This document shows, piece by piece, positions 46,261-58,468 of a DNA stretch of 64,000 bases; position 1 is the first letter of the stretch; every line of letters starts with the position of its first letter. The DNA comes from Lineus longissimus. Taxonomy: Eukaryota; Nemertea; Pilidiophora; Heteronemertea; Lineidae. The notes below the pieces were generated by a model, which saw only the letters and a list, made by a program, of their open reading frames with translations, did not search any database and was not told the origin of the DNA. The stretch covers positions 15,229,292 through 15,293,291 of the forward strand of contig NC_088312.1 of the NCBI RefSeq assembly GCF_910592395.1, read 5' to 3'. A program made the translations under genes and the position numbers.

Positions 46261-46978
46261 AATCGGAGAGCAGTGACGTCATATTTGAATTAATAGGCGT
46301 ATAATTAACAATGGCCGATTTCTTGCTCTCGATTCATTTTCTTTTATTTAACTGGTGTTCTTGTCAAAAATCGTTTTAGTCTGTTTACTCCAAGGAGGAA
46401 TATACATGAGTATGTGATTTACTGATAAGCGTAATAAATGCATTAGGTCAATTGCGAAGGCCCTTCCCTATAACTCCATTAGTGTTGTAGACTGCTTTGC
46501 CATTGAATGATAATGAGCTCTTCGACAACTACATGTATAAATATTAGGAAGTGACTATTTGGCAAGCCCGGCTCACCAAACAGCGACTTTTTCTTGTCCT
46601 GAATGGAGAGCCGAACTCATTAATATTTGTAGTTTTCGAAGAGCTCATTATCATTCAATACAGGAGTTAAAGCGAAGGACCTTAGCCATTTTACATAAAG
46701 GGAAGAGCCCTGGAAAAAAAGGGGAGCTTTGCACGGCCCGGTCAAAACCTTAGGCCGGAATAAGGTTTCATTGATAAATATAAGGAGTTTCAAGGCCCCC
46801 AAATCACTTGTAAGGTTCAATAGATACTGGCCTTTCATTGGTTTACCGTTTGCGTATCATTTACATACTCTCATCTTGAAAAATATGACAATATTTACGA
46901 TCACGTTATTGATTTTTGCAACATTTTCGGTAACGCGCCCCTTGCGGATATGTAAGGTACCATTCGGATGCTTGAAAA

Positions 46979-47544
46979 ATGCCTCGTCTCGTCGATTCGC
47001 TCGCGGATAAACGCATCAGGTTGACTGCAGCAATTTTTAATTGTTGGAGACAGAGAAGGAAGGAATATGATTATCAGTTTGATGAAGACTTTGCAAAGTT
47101 TCTTCTTGGGACTCTTGAAGGTTTGCCTCTACCATTCGCCATCAGCAGAGACAGGTCACTTGACTGGAATGGTCCCATCTCCTCTTCACTCATGTTCATT
47201 GCCCGCAATTCTGGCAAATATCTTGAGTCGTCATGGTTGTCAAACAAGGTTTGGATAATATGCTGCTCCATTTCTTCTGCACTGTTCGGATCAGGGGCCT
47301 CGCTCTCCACCGGCCCAGAATCCACCGGCGACTCGAAACCCATACTACTATTCTCTCCATTTTCCATTTTCTCCTCTCTCCAACTCACTACAATTGCTAT
47401 TGACTGCGTAACATACACTAACATTCTTTCGTTATCATTGCTAACTTCATTTACTAGAACACTGGCCTCTTTGTAGCCGATTATGTAACCCATAGTGGAA
47501 ACACCTGACAGCGCCGCCCGGCATGATCCACGTGCTACTGGCAT
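46979..47544. other. two overlapping uncharacterised ORFs, strand undecided
   Basis: The plus frame starts at an ATG (46979) with MPRLVDSLADKRIRLTAAI and a basic, helical N-terminus. The minus frame (47544-47074) is acidic (MENGENSSMGF, SAEEMEQHIIQTLFDNH). They cover the same DNA, so at most one is likely to be real. No family is recognised. They lie between the inverted flanks of the fold-back element, so either could be an element-borne gene or captured DNA. Confidence 0.3.
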
Positions 47545-47824
47545 ATTTATAACTCGCAGTAAATAAGGTTGTAAAAATATGCAAATCAGATGCCGTATAT
47601 GGAAACCATGACGTCACTAAGCAGTTCTTATTTCTGCTACGGGTGGCGCTGTTGCTTGCTTCTGGAGGCGCTATTCAACCATACTCGTGTATACACCTCG
47701 CCATCGATTTTTGACAAGGAGTTTTGTAAAAGAAAATGAATCGAAAGCGAGCAATCGGCCATTGTTAATTATACGCATATTAATTCAAATATGACGCGAT
47801 TGCTCTCCGATCGGCTAATGTGTT

Positions 47825-48119
47825 GTAAAGTCTCCAGCTCGCCAAACAGGGTAGATTTTTTACCTGTTTGGCAAGCCCGGCTGGCCGAACAGGGTGGCTT
47901 TTTAGTGCTGTTTGGCAAGCGGCTCTCCAAACAGGACAAAAAAAGATGCCTGTTCGGCGAGCCGGGTCTATTTGGCAAGCCGCTCGCCGAACAGGCATCT
48001 TTTTTTGTCCTGTTTGGAGAGCCGCTTGCCAAACAGCACTAAAAAGCTACCCTGTTCGGCCAGCCGGGCTTGCCAAACAGGTAAAAAATCTACCCTGTTT
48101 TGCGAGCTGGAGACTTTAC
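47825..48119. repeat. 295-bp near-perfect palindrome built of short palindromes
   Basis: Arms of about 138 bases are reverse complements centred near 47972. Inside each arm lie two and a half ~30-bp palindromes (CTGTTTGGCAAGCCCGGCT... and CTGTTTGGCAAGCGGCTCT...). They are separated by A/T-rich spacers such as GGTAGATTTTTTAC and GGTGGCTTTTTAGTG. The whole can fold as one long hairpin or as a row of small ones. Confidence 0.92.
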
Positions 48120-48290
48120 TTTAATATCAATGAGTTCGGCTCTCCATTCAGGACAAGAAAAAGTCGCTGTTTGGTAAGCCGGGCTTGCCAAGTAGTCTCT
48201 TCCAAATATTAATGAGCCCGACTCTCCATTCAGGGCAAAAAAGTCGCTCTTTGGCAAGCCAGACTCGCCAAATAGTCACTCCCAATTAAT
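48120..48290. repeat. outer palindromes of the same array
   Basis: Two more units (TTTGGTAAGCCGGGCTTGCC and TTTGGCAAGCCAGACTCGCC). Each follows a CGGCTCTCCATTCAGGACAAG-like or CGACTCTCCATTCAGGGC-like word. Confidence 0.75.
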
Positions 48291-49370
48291 TAACGTAGCC
48301 ATCTTTCAAATCTTAGACAGTACAAAAAAGTTGCAGTTTTTTAGCGCGCAAAGAGTCCATAATCATCATGCGGGGATATACCTTCCGCCAGAATAACCGA
48401 TTGTCGCTTTTCACCACCTCTATAATTACGACGCAACATCATTGCAAGTACCGTCGTAGTATCAAGGATTCATCCAATGAACTTTACGAAGCGCGTCGCA
48501 AGGCATCAATCCGCATTGAGACGATCGCTGCGTGGTGAACTCACTCGTGATCATAGCCGGATACCCCTCAGCTATCAAAGCCGGATACAACTATCAGCTA
48601 TCCCCAAGCTGATGGGACAGAGAGGTTTCTATTGGACCTCGCTGACGTCATGACGCTTTTGTAGCAAAAACACGCCAGTGTTATCCCTTTATTGACATGA
48701 GCGGGAAGCACATATTCAAAGCAGGGACGTCTAATCTTCAATCCTGGCACGGCTATTCCCGCTAAAAATGCACTGATCCATGCAGACCGCCATTTACATC
48801 GTGTCACATCAAAGTATCTTTGGTGGATATAATGCAGCAAGCTTACCGATAGCCATGTATGCTCATGCATAGTACGAAGCGTGTGCAATTGACAGAAAAT
48901 GCGTTTTGTCCAAGGAAGGAGATGTTTTCGGGTTGATCCTTAAGAGAGTTGAACTCTCGGCCTCCTGACGGCGTTATGATGACTATAATAATCATACGAA
49001 TATTATATCGAGTACATGAAACTTCCGAAAATAAAATCAAACCTCACCAGTATTCGGCACGATTATCAAAGGGAGTTTAAAACCTTGTCGAATACACATC
49101 GGTCAGATTGCTTTCATGGCAACGCTCATAAAGTTGTTGCGATAGAAAAAAAACAAGCATTTCTTTAAGTAATATTACCTTTTAGAACGACGCTCAACTA
49201 GTTCAACGAAACCTTTGTGGTTTTATATTTCAACATAAAACCATGTTAGAGTTCACTCACCCATAAATATACCACACACATATAGAACATGATAATGCCG
49301 CAATGAAATTTTGTTGTAAAAATCACTTTTTTTAATGCTTTAAGGCGTTAACGATAACAATATATTTATT
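48291..49370. other. intergenic between fold-back copies
   Basis: No gene or repeat recognised. Confidence 0.4.
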
Positions 49371-49376
49371 TGGAAG

Positions 49377-49613
49377 TGACTATTTGGCAAGCCCGGCTTA
49401 CCAAACACCGACTTTTTCTTGTCCTGAATGGAGAGCCGAACTCATTGATATTAAAGTAAAGTCTCCAGCTCGCCAAAAAGGGTAGATTTTTTACCTGTTT
49501 GGCAAGCCCGGCTGGCCGAACAGGGTGGCTTTTTAGTGCTGTTTGGCAAGCGGCTCTCCAAACAGGACAAAAAAAGATGCCTGTTCGGCGAGCTGCTTGC
49601 CAAATAGACCCGC
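49377..49613. repeat. spaced-palindrome array, copy 3
   Basis: Nearly the reverse complement of 47950-48190, with the same palindromes and spacers in the same order and only a few substitutions. It stops at GACCCGCC and is followed by an ATAC/ATACA repeat. Confidence 0.85.
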
Positions 49614-51776
49614 CTATTTATTTTCATACATACATACATGGATGTTCACTGTCACACCTTACATTCTACCGTACTGCGCCATTTACACATATTTTGCAAA
49701 CAGACAATGATCAGAGTCTCAAGATAAAACTCCACCTGTAGTTTTCAGGACAACGCGTAAAAATCGGATGATTTTCCGATCTGTTTATCCGATAGTATTA
49801 CGCAGAACGGTATTTACGAATTGTCACAAGGGGTAATGGATGACCAATGAAGACAGGCTCATACCAATTGACTTTACAATCGGAGATAAATAGCGTAGAT
49901 ATGGAATCATCCGACATTTGTTCGAAGTCAGACGGTGCAATCTACAGCGAAGATCATTCGTCTCTGTCAAAGGATCTCCGTTCCTTTGGTGCATGGCCTC
50001 GTTTTTCTACGACATCGCGAAATGTGACATGTAATTGTCTCTCGGTAGTTTAGAATCTCAATTAATTTAGGATCCAGGATAGGGATTTGGTCGCGGACAA
50101 GAAATACTGTTTCTGTCGAATTATCTGTATTTACAGGGACGAGGCTGCATTGTTTTTGTCTTCATATCTTTGGAACACGCGTAACTAATGAATTGTATAA
50201 AAAAAAAACCAATGAATATTGATAACTTCCAAAATAACCTTCAAAACTTACTGCTTTAACGTGAGGTGACTTTGATTCTAACAACAAAACAAATTTACAG
50301 CAAGATCTGTGTTTATGTATATGTCGTATTACGCATGTTGTAAAATTCACTTTGCGATGATTGAGAATTGGGAGAGTGCTGTTGGGAGAGTTTTGGGGGA
50401 GATACTCAGTCATCTAAAGGTATGGAGGGTAGTACTCCTGTGTAGTAGGTACATAGGAAAGACGGGAGTTAAGGAATGCCGTCCCCACCCCCCCCCCCCC
50501 CCCCCCCACCCCCAATACTCTATTGTCAACGAGAAATGGGAGATGCGTAGTGTCCCTTGGGAACCCCTAAAGAGCAGTTATATACCGAGGACTTATTGAT
50601 TGGGCATTGTTTATTGAGGATCGATGGCCGCAAGGCGACAGCGATGGCGGACCATGATATCGAAGGTAGTCGAGGACATATGTTGGTGCTGATTCACACT
50701 GGATTTATGGCTTTAAAAGACATGTTTGTGGTAAGATGGGAACACGGCTATTTCCATGGACACTTCAGAGCTGGGGATGATTCAGAACTGGGGGCACTTC
50801 TTTTTTCACAGGCGTAATGCATTATTGCATTATTCATTATGTAGAATTGCACGATCAGTAAGAAACAGAATAAGAAAAGCTTCTAGTTTCCATATCTGAT
50901 GCCCATTTTTGCAGAAAAAATACCTCAAATCAATTATTTTTGGGACATTTTCCATCATCACATTGTCATTCAAATTTGTGTGCATACATGTATTGTACGT
51001 CGTTTCAAGATGAATGTAAAATTCTCGGTTTACATCTTAACTAAGCGGAAGTAAGGGGTCATGCACCCTTGGCCTGACTTATTGTCAGGCGAGAAGCTGA
51101 CACGTTTAGCTTACCCCTTTAGACAATCGGAGTTCCAGGTTCTTCATTTTTCGTCAATACGCCTGCAGAAAACCTTTTTTATGTTCCCTTCCGAGTGATT
51201 TCCACCGGCTTATCGTGTTGTATATTCATCACAATATACGTGTAAGATCCTAAAAGTGCACGAATCTTAACCTTGTAGAAGACATAAGCGGACTGCATTT
51301 TTAGCGGAGGAGCAAAGGCTCATCGACATTTGCAATCAAGTGTGCACTGCAGGCCAATCCTCGCCGTGCTCATTTCAATACATGCATCAATTTATTATCA
51401 GTTCATGAGGACCAACATTTAGGACTGCAGACATCACGTGATCGGGGATGGCCCTGAACTGTTTTGTTTCATTTAATGCCGATGTTCTTATCAAATGTAT
51501 GGTAGACACAAAAATTGCATTACCAGCTATTGCGGGCCTAGCCAATCAAGCCAATTAGTGCACCTGCTTAATTGGTCCTGGCAAGCCTAATGGAAAATGC
51601 ATAGGAAATATCAATAAAGTTGGCTTTTTTGGGCGGGCTGTTAAAATAATCCCAACTCCCGACTTCTGACACAATTCTATATATGTCTAGGTATTTACTG
51701 GCAAAATTTGGAGTGATTTGGATGGAAATTTGATGGGTCCATCTATAGGTTGAAAATTTTGTTAAATCTGTAATGC
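49614..51776. other. intergenic; poly-C at 50486-50508
   Basis: An 86-codon plus-strand ORF (50557-50817) and others were examined but not recognised. The C tract is the only clear feature. Confidence 0.4.
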
Positions 51777-53089
51777 TTCACTCGTGCAAAGGCTGAAAGG
51801 GTGGATGTCGTCCTGGGTGCCGACAAATGGTACCCAGGTTCGAGATCGACTGGACAATAAGCACCCTGGGTGCCATTACACTAGACAAACAGCACCCAGC
51901 TTCTTTTTGCCTGGCTTACGGATCTTAGGGACGAGGACCTTTCTTGCAATCTCGTTTTATCTCGCGCCGTGGTACTTGCGGCTTTAGCAGTGCGCGAAAT
52001 AAAAAACGCGTTTAGGCCTATAGGTCTTTGAAAGCACATTTCGGATTGTAGGAGGGATATATTCAGAGAATGAAAAATTGTGTGATGACAAAATGAATGG
52101 ATTTGCAGCGTATTTTTCTTGACAATCAGTCGATATGTACACATGGGCATGGGGCTAGGGAGCGTATGTCAACCTCCTCCAGGAACCAATGAAAATCCGT
52201 TATTATAATGATGTAAACAATGACACGTGCTAGTCTTGTATACTATGTTGATATACACTATACAGCCGGCAGGGCTGGACTATCAAGGGAACAGGGCAAT
52301 CGGAGGACACTATGTTGTTTGGAGGACCAGCTAAACTTGCTTTTCATGTTGTTTTTTTTGCTCAGCCCCCCCCCCCCATTGTTCCAAATCCGAACACAAC
52401 ATCGATTAGTAGTGCTTACACACAGAGCACCGAGTGCAGTTTGACACACATATGGATGGACATGATACATGATGCGTGTCGGGATGATGGTAGGCCTAGT
52501 GCTGTTGCTGGCATCTAGGCCCTTGAGGGGCCTAATTAGCGCTAGCAGCCGATTTAGGCCTACTAGCCTAGACCTTGTTATCAACATCGAATAGACTAAA
52601 ATGTAGCATTTAGCACGATGTGATAACTTGATTATTCACCTTTTTGGCCTAAGCCGAACTCCATTGTATATTGTTTAATAACGGTTGTACAAGACACATG
52701 TGTCAAACAGCATGCAGTCACTCGCGGGTGAAGAATTTCGTGCCCACGCCCGCCTGATGTATGACGTCACAGTCATCGCTGCCTGAAGATGGTAAATTAC
52801 AAGACTAGCACGTGTCATTGTTTACCTCATTATAATAACGGATTTTCATTGGTTCCTGGAGGAGGTTGACATACGCTCCCTAGCCCCATGTGATATGTAC
52901 CACGGCGCGAGATAAAACGAGATTGAAAGAAAGGTCCTCGTCCCTAAGATCCGTAAGCCAGGCAAAAAGAAGCTGGGTGCTGTTTGTCTAGTGCAATGGC
53001 ACCCAGGGTGCTTATTGTCCAATCGGTCTCGAACCTGGGTACCATTTGTCGGCACCCAGGACGACATCCACCCTTTCAGCTTCACTCGT
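51777..53089. mobile_element. ~1.3-kb element with ~300-bp inverted repeats and 9-bp TSD
   Basis: TTCACTCGT occurs at 51777-51785 and 53081-53089, directly outside the repeats. Left 51791-51975 plus 52142-52245 matches the reverse complement of 52800-53080 almost exactly (GCTGAAAGGGTGGATGTCGT, GGTACCCAGGTTCGAGA, ATCTCGCGCCGTGGTAC). About 165 bases (51976-52141) interrupt only the left arm. Six bases (GCAAAG) lie between the left duplication and the shared repeat. A 9-bp duplication with long inverted repeats is typical of Mutator-like DNA elements. No transposase is present. Confidence 0.85.
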
Positions 53090-54839
53090 AGCCCGTAGTG
53101 TAAATTCCTAAGAAATTGGGTTTCGGGGGCTTTTCTAGCTGCGCTAGCTCCGAAACTATACATTTGATACAAACTCCCGACTTCAGACGTGGTTGATATA
53201 ACTCTTAGGATTATATTCCCAAGATTTCAGCTTTATTGGAGAACAATTCATAGTGTCCATAGGAGGTTGAAAATTGGATGATTTTCAATTTTTTTCCCAA
53301 CAAATATGCGAAAAATATTACTTTCCACCTAGAATTAATCAAAATTTCGCAAACTATCATGAAGTACTTCCTTGCGACAATCATTTGTGAAGCTTTCAAA
53401 ACTTTTGGCTGATTTATTTGACCCTGAATTAGCAAAAACCAAACATTTTAGTGTTTGCATGCACCAATGCACAGGAGGCTAATTGCCAGATTAATTCACA
53501 CCTGTCCAATCTCAAACAATAGGAATGATGGAGTCTCCCTCTATTCAATACAGAGTGTGCTCGGCCTGCCATTGCTGGTAATGGCGTACTGACGAAAAAT
53601 CAATGCGTTTTACCGTGAAGCTGGGCACTTCCATTTTACTTCCAGGTCGGAAGAAAATGGCGTCCGAGTGTTAACAATTATTAACGCATAGGGTATATTC
53701 AAAAGCATTGTAGATGTAGGTACAGCCTTGTGTAAATTAATTGATAATGGTGTAAGTCAAGTGAATTTTTTTCTTTGGGAACATATTGCCATGCTGTTTG
53801 AAATAAATTTTACATAACCATGTCATTGATCACTGCACTGTACACCATGGGATGATTGTTACCCAAGTTTAATTCCCTTTCATTGTGTTATGCAACTGCT
53901 ATGATTGCATCATCAATATTGAAGTATCATGATAATGAAATAATATTACTCTTCACAGCCGTCAATGCTAGCCGTGTACACACCAATGATGCTTTTTTCC
54001 TCGTTGTCATGCATTACGCTGTAGTACAATATGGTTGGTTTTGATGATATTGACGATCGATTGCTTTTGGTCCAACTTGTATTGTGCGATAGGTTCAAAT
54101 GCAAGCCACCATGCCTAATTGAGGGGATATTTCATAGATGGCTTCCCGCATCCCTCTCTGAAACCACCTCATCCCCTTTGTCGAAGATCAAAAGAAAATA
54201 ATGTCTGCAGGTGAGAGTAATCACTGGTTGGAGTAATATTGCAACAGAGAAAATCCTCTCGAGTTTCTCCGACATACCAGATACGTAGGGAATCGTGATA
54301 CTCGTTCCCTATAGTGTGTTGGGTATATGACGCCTTCTTGTTGTTCCCTCTCACCACTGATGAGTGCCTTCTGAAAAGCGTACGTATCGTAACCGCCTGG
54401 GGCAGAACGTATGTGATCCTGTTCACTTTCCGAGTCTTCCGATCCTAGGTCGTTACAATGCTATCGCTCGATTAGAGTGCGAGTTACTCAAAGTTTGCGT
54501 TGTAGTGGGTGATGCAAACCGTAGCGACTCATCTGTGCGTAGGTTTTCTAAACAAAAAACCTCAAAGGAGCCATCCTCAAGTACATTCACTTTGCTTTGC
54601 TGCCTTAGAACGGGAGTGCGAAAACAATGTTCAAAAGCGCAAAACTGGATGTCGCTGGGTGAAATTGTTATATAGGCAGGATCTATAGATTGGTGCGCAA
54701 GCGTATGCCATGAACGGATGTCTGTATGGATGTCTGTACGGATGAGGGTCCATCCTAAGATGTATTATGGTAGCGTGATCTGTGTGATCACTGTGTAATT
54801 GCATGTAATCGTCACACATTATTTATGTATGTCAGATGA
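53090..54839. other. intergenic, nothing recognised
   Basis: Only short ORFs. The pair of overlapping opposite-strand ORFs near 54170-54675 is not supported by any motif. Confidence 0.4.
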
Positions 54840-54844
54840 TTCGT

Positions 54845-55985
54845 TTATATCGTCCATTTGTTATGTTTTCAAATAATTCTTTTATATTTGTGATGCAAAC
54901 ATATCTCTTAGATGCTTCAACGTCCGTTATGCAATCCCTCAGTAATTCTTTAATTCTTTGTGCCAAACCATCTAAAAGATACTCTATCATCCATATGTCC
55001 TGTTTTCAAATAATTATTTTATATTTGTTATGCAAACATATCTCTTAGATGCTTCAACGTCCGTAATGCAATCCCTCAGTATTTCTTTATTTCTTGTGCT
55101 AAACAATCTTATAGATACTCTATCGTCCATATGTTATGTTTTTAAATAATTCTTTTATATTTGTGATGCAAACATATCTCTTAGATGCTTCAACGTCCGT
55201 TATGCAATCCCTCAGTATTTCTTCATTTCTTTGTGCCAAACCATCTAATAGATACTCTATCATCCATTTGTTGTGTTTTCAAATTCTTTTATATTTCTGA
55301 TGCAAACATATCTATTAGATCCAAGAACGTCCATAATGCAAATCCTCAGTATTTCTTTATTTCTTTGTACCAAACCATCTAATAGATACTCTATCATCCA
55401 CGCATCTTAGTCATGTATATTTTTAATAAATCTTATATATCTTTGTGATGAACCCTATCTGATAGATGCTGGAGCATCCATAATACTTCACCTTTACAAT
55501 TTATTTTTATTTCTTTGCGCCAACCATCTAATAGATCATCTATCATCTACACATCTTAATCATGTATATTTTTAATAAATCTTATTTATCTTTGGATTGA
55601 ACCCTATCTAATAGATGCTGGAGTATCCGTAAGGCAGTTCCCTTGATAATTTGTTTTTATTTCTTTGCGTCAACCATCTAATAGATCCTATATCATCCAT
55701 AAATGTTAGCCATGTATATTTTTAATAAATTTTATTTATCTTTGTCTTGTACCCTATCTAATAGATTCTGGAGCATCCTAAGACTTCACCTTGACAATTT
55801 CTTTTTATTTCTTTGCGCCAAACATCTTATATATCCTCTATCATCCATACAACTTAGTCATGTATATTTTAAATAAATCTTATTTATCTTTGTGATGAAC
55901 CCTATCTAATAGATGCTGGAGCATCCATAAGACTTCACCTTGACAATTTATTTTTTATTTCTTTGCGCCAAACCATCTAACCATC
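54845..55985. repeat. satellite-like tandem array, ~140-bp unit, about eight copies
   Basis: Each unit contains a CCATCTAATAGATACTCTATCATCCA-like block and a TCTTTTATATTTGTGATG-like block. It also has ATCTCTTAGATGCTTCAACGTCC and TCTTTATTTCTTTGTGCCAAA. Equivalent CATCCA words fall near 54856, 54989, 55128, 55262, 55396, 55549, 55692 and 55846. The last four units carry a diverged form (GATGCTGGAGCATCCATAA). The TAGATG/CATCTA content makes each unit weakly palindromic. Confidence 0.9.
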
Positions 55986-56616
55986 CTTCAAGTCACTCAC
56001 AGAAATTGGAATTTCCTTATAAACGCACTGGGTGGTTTTAAAAAACGAGAATTCAATAGGGTCTATTATACTGCTAATATTTTTCCAGTTTCCAGATCAT
56101 TGCGCATGCTCACTATATGTTACTGTCAGTGGGTCTGAATCATAAATCCCAAAAAGGAGTGTCGCAGTGAAAATCAATGCAAAAGGCGCAACCTTTGTTT
56201 AGACCCCAAACCTTGAATATATCACACATAAAACGTACAACGAAAATTTCATGGTTTGTTCCGGTGCCCCCTGGAAAAAGTGTCCGGCTCTATTGTATTC
56301 TGCAATATGGTTCTAAAGAGACCCTGACTGCCAATAACTCAGAGATTGAAGCGCATAATGGAATCCTTTGTTTCCCGGGCATGCTATCCTAGGACATTTT
56401 AAACTTCTACACCGGCTTGTACTAATCTATTAGGCTGTGACGGCGTCTCCTCGCTGATTGAGTGGGGAAAAAGGTTATGAGCAGGTGGATTGTGCCTATT
56501 TATTAATGAATAATGGCTTCGACGCTTATTACAGGTGCCTGACCTTGTTACAAGTGTTTTGTCAGATATTTTATGTTTAACAAAAGTAAGAAGAGCTGCT
56601 TGATATCCTCTTTGCA
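55986..56616. other. intergenic upstream of family member B
   Basis: No promoter or exon could be assigned. Confidence 0.4.
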
Positions 56617-58084
56617 ATGTTTAAAAGGGATGATAAATGGTATAATTCTATTCCTGCACAACTTCATAAGTTATATATTTCGCAGCACGGTTATGTGAAC
56701 TTGAGATTGGCCCGCCGGGTTTCAATTTTGCCAGCCATATCTTTTGACGTATTTGACTTGTCTATAGACTTTAGTTACCCTCAGGGTCATCTGATAGCTG
56801 TGTCTAGCAGCAATATTGTCGTGTTCAGGCTGAATGAATCTCGCCTTGCGTATACTGTGGTGCATAATGTGTGGCCATCCTACGAAGAGAACGCATTCGG
56901 GAGGTTAATTACACACTTGTGGTGTTATGAGAGTTTAGTGTTCTATACCTCTTCTAATAAGCCGAACATTATGGCATTTAACTTTATCAGGCAAAGTTTC
57001 ATTGAAGTTAAACTCATACGAGATATACGTCTCATGAACGGTGTTCTCGTGAAAACTCCTCTTCTCCAGTCGGTTCTCGGCTATTTAGTCTTCTCCTATT
57101 ATATTGGGAGAACAAACGGCGCACTTGTATTCATGTATGAAAAGTCTTCAACTCGTATAAAACAAATAAAAAAACTTGTGAAATTTCACCTTATCGGTAG
57201 CATCATCCCAAGTCACCCAAACTCAACAAAACTGTTTTTCTCTGTATCCAATGATCGTCTCGTTGGCATTGATCTTGCCCCAGTTCTTTGCCTTCCAAGT
57301 AATAAGCTATACATTGGGAAGACGGATAGGTTTCTTACAAGGCACAATCCAAACATTGCTGATACTCCCGAGCCAAAACGGCGCAGAGTAGATAAAGAAG
57401 GTAACATTTAAAGAGGAGGTGTAAGTAATAGGAATAGATTGAACTCCGTGAGTATCTATTCAAGGGTGGTATAGACGCTCACTTTTTAAAGACTGTTATC
57501 AATTCAATGACGTGCTGCTGTTGAATGTAGACAACCACACCAGTCGCCATCCATCATTCTGACCCGTTCTTCCCACAGTATTTCTTATCTTCTAGAATAA
57601 GTTACGTGAAAGAATCACGTACAAGCAAACTGGCACTCTGTATCTTAAACCTCCCTTCACCCTAAGGGCTCACAGGGATCGTTGGTGGTATGATGCATCA
57701 TCAGGATATATCATTATTCACACAAAAGGTGGAATATCAAATGATGATATAAAAGTTTACCGTCAGGGTAAAGGCTATTTTCTGCTTCTTACAAAATTTA
57801 AATACGATGGCTCAATTGGGTATCTATTCCTACAACAAAGTCTGTACCAGAAACGATACATGTCATTCCTGGAGGAAACTGGACCGGTCCATCTCATAAA
57901 TATATTCGACAATAATGAAGCATATACAATAGTTCCTGCATTATCAGACCCATGCCTTGACACTATAGGTAGCTACTCTCCATTGTTTGGCATCGACAGA
58001 GTTCTGTTCAGTTGCAAAAAGAAGAAGAAAAATAGAGGAACTACGGGAGAATCCAACTTACCTCTACGCGAGTCCATGTCATAA
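56617..58084 (+). CDS. unrecognised protein family member B, two exons
   Basis: The first open frame (56617 to about 57400) starts at an ATG. It encodes about 260 residues with alternating hydrophobic strands and repeat-like units (HLIAVSSSNIVVFRLNES; NKPNIMAFNFIRQSF; GALVFMYEKSS). It ends in a basic tail (EPKRRRVDKEG). A second frame (about 57596-58084), after a CTTCTAG acceptor, encodes about 160 more (DRWWYDASSGYIIIHTKGG, GYFLLLTKFKYDG, IVPALSDPCLDTIGSY). The obvious donor GAAG|GTAACA is phase 1, while the acceptor frame needs phase 0, so the junction is unsettled or an exon is missing. The DPC-containing end is shared with the 20 kb gene. The PKRRR stretch could be a nuclear localisation signal. 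Function is unknown. Confidence 0.6.
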
Positions 58085-58468
58085 ACATTTTTCTGAGTTC
58101 TAATAATACCGTAATGTAGTAGGGGTAGCATGGTAGATCGAACAGTTTGTATTACCTAATGGTGGTCTTCATGGGCATGCCTTTTGTAGGCCTTTAGTCC
58201 CTCAATAGAATGATGTGAAGGCTAGACATTTCTGTGGGGCAGGACTTCAACTTGTCCAGCGCGCAAGATTGAGGGGTATAATAATCGTAAACGATCGTAA
58301 AAGCTTTAGTTACGAGGCTTGGGTATTAGGACGACTAGATGAAATAATTATAGTGAATAACCGTAAGCCACAATTTGTAGTGGGATTACTTTATTCTGTA
58401 ATACACTATTAACCTTTTATTCAAACACAATGTACGGTAACGAAATCATTTAACATGTACTGAGCAGA
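58085..58468. other. spacer between convergent genes
   Basis: About 380 bases between the plus-strand family-B gene and the minus-strand pogo-derived gene. No clear feature is seen. Confidence 0.4.

Larger units (their letters stand above)
46085..48290. mobile_element. fold-back composite element with inverted flanks
   Basis: Palindrome arrays at 46085-46260 and 47825-48290 are joined to flanks that are inverted copies of each other (46245-46390 versus 47690-47835). The shared words are TTTACNACACATTAGCC, ATCGGAGAGCA, ATTTGAATTAAT and GCGTATAATTAACAATGGCC. The 1.3-kb interior holds two overlapping ORFs on opposite strands. A smaller inverted pair (GAATGATAATGAGCTCTTCGA, 46503 and 46640) is nested inside. 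Confidence 0.6.

Noticed and set aside
47825-49613. CRISPR array
   Set aside because: The palindromic units and even spacing look similar, but spacers are repeated and mirrored, units vary, and the genome is animal. A fold-back repeat explains it.
50557-50817. 86-codon plus-strand ORF
   Set aside because: Next to a poly-C tract, with no motif and no codon or splice evidence.
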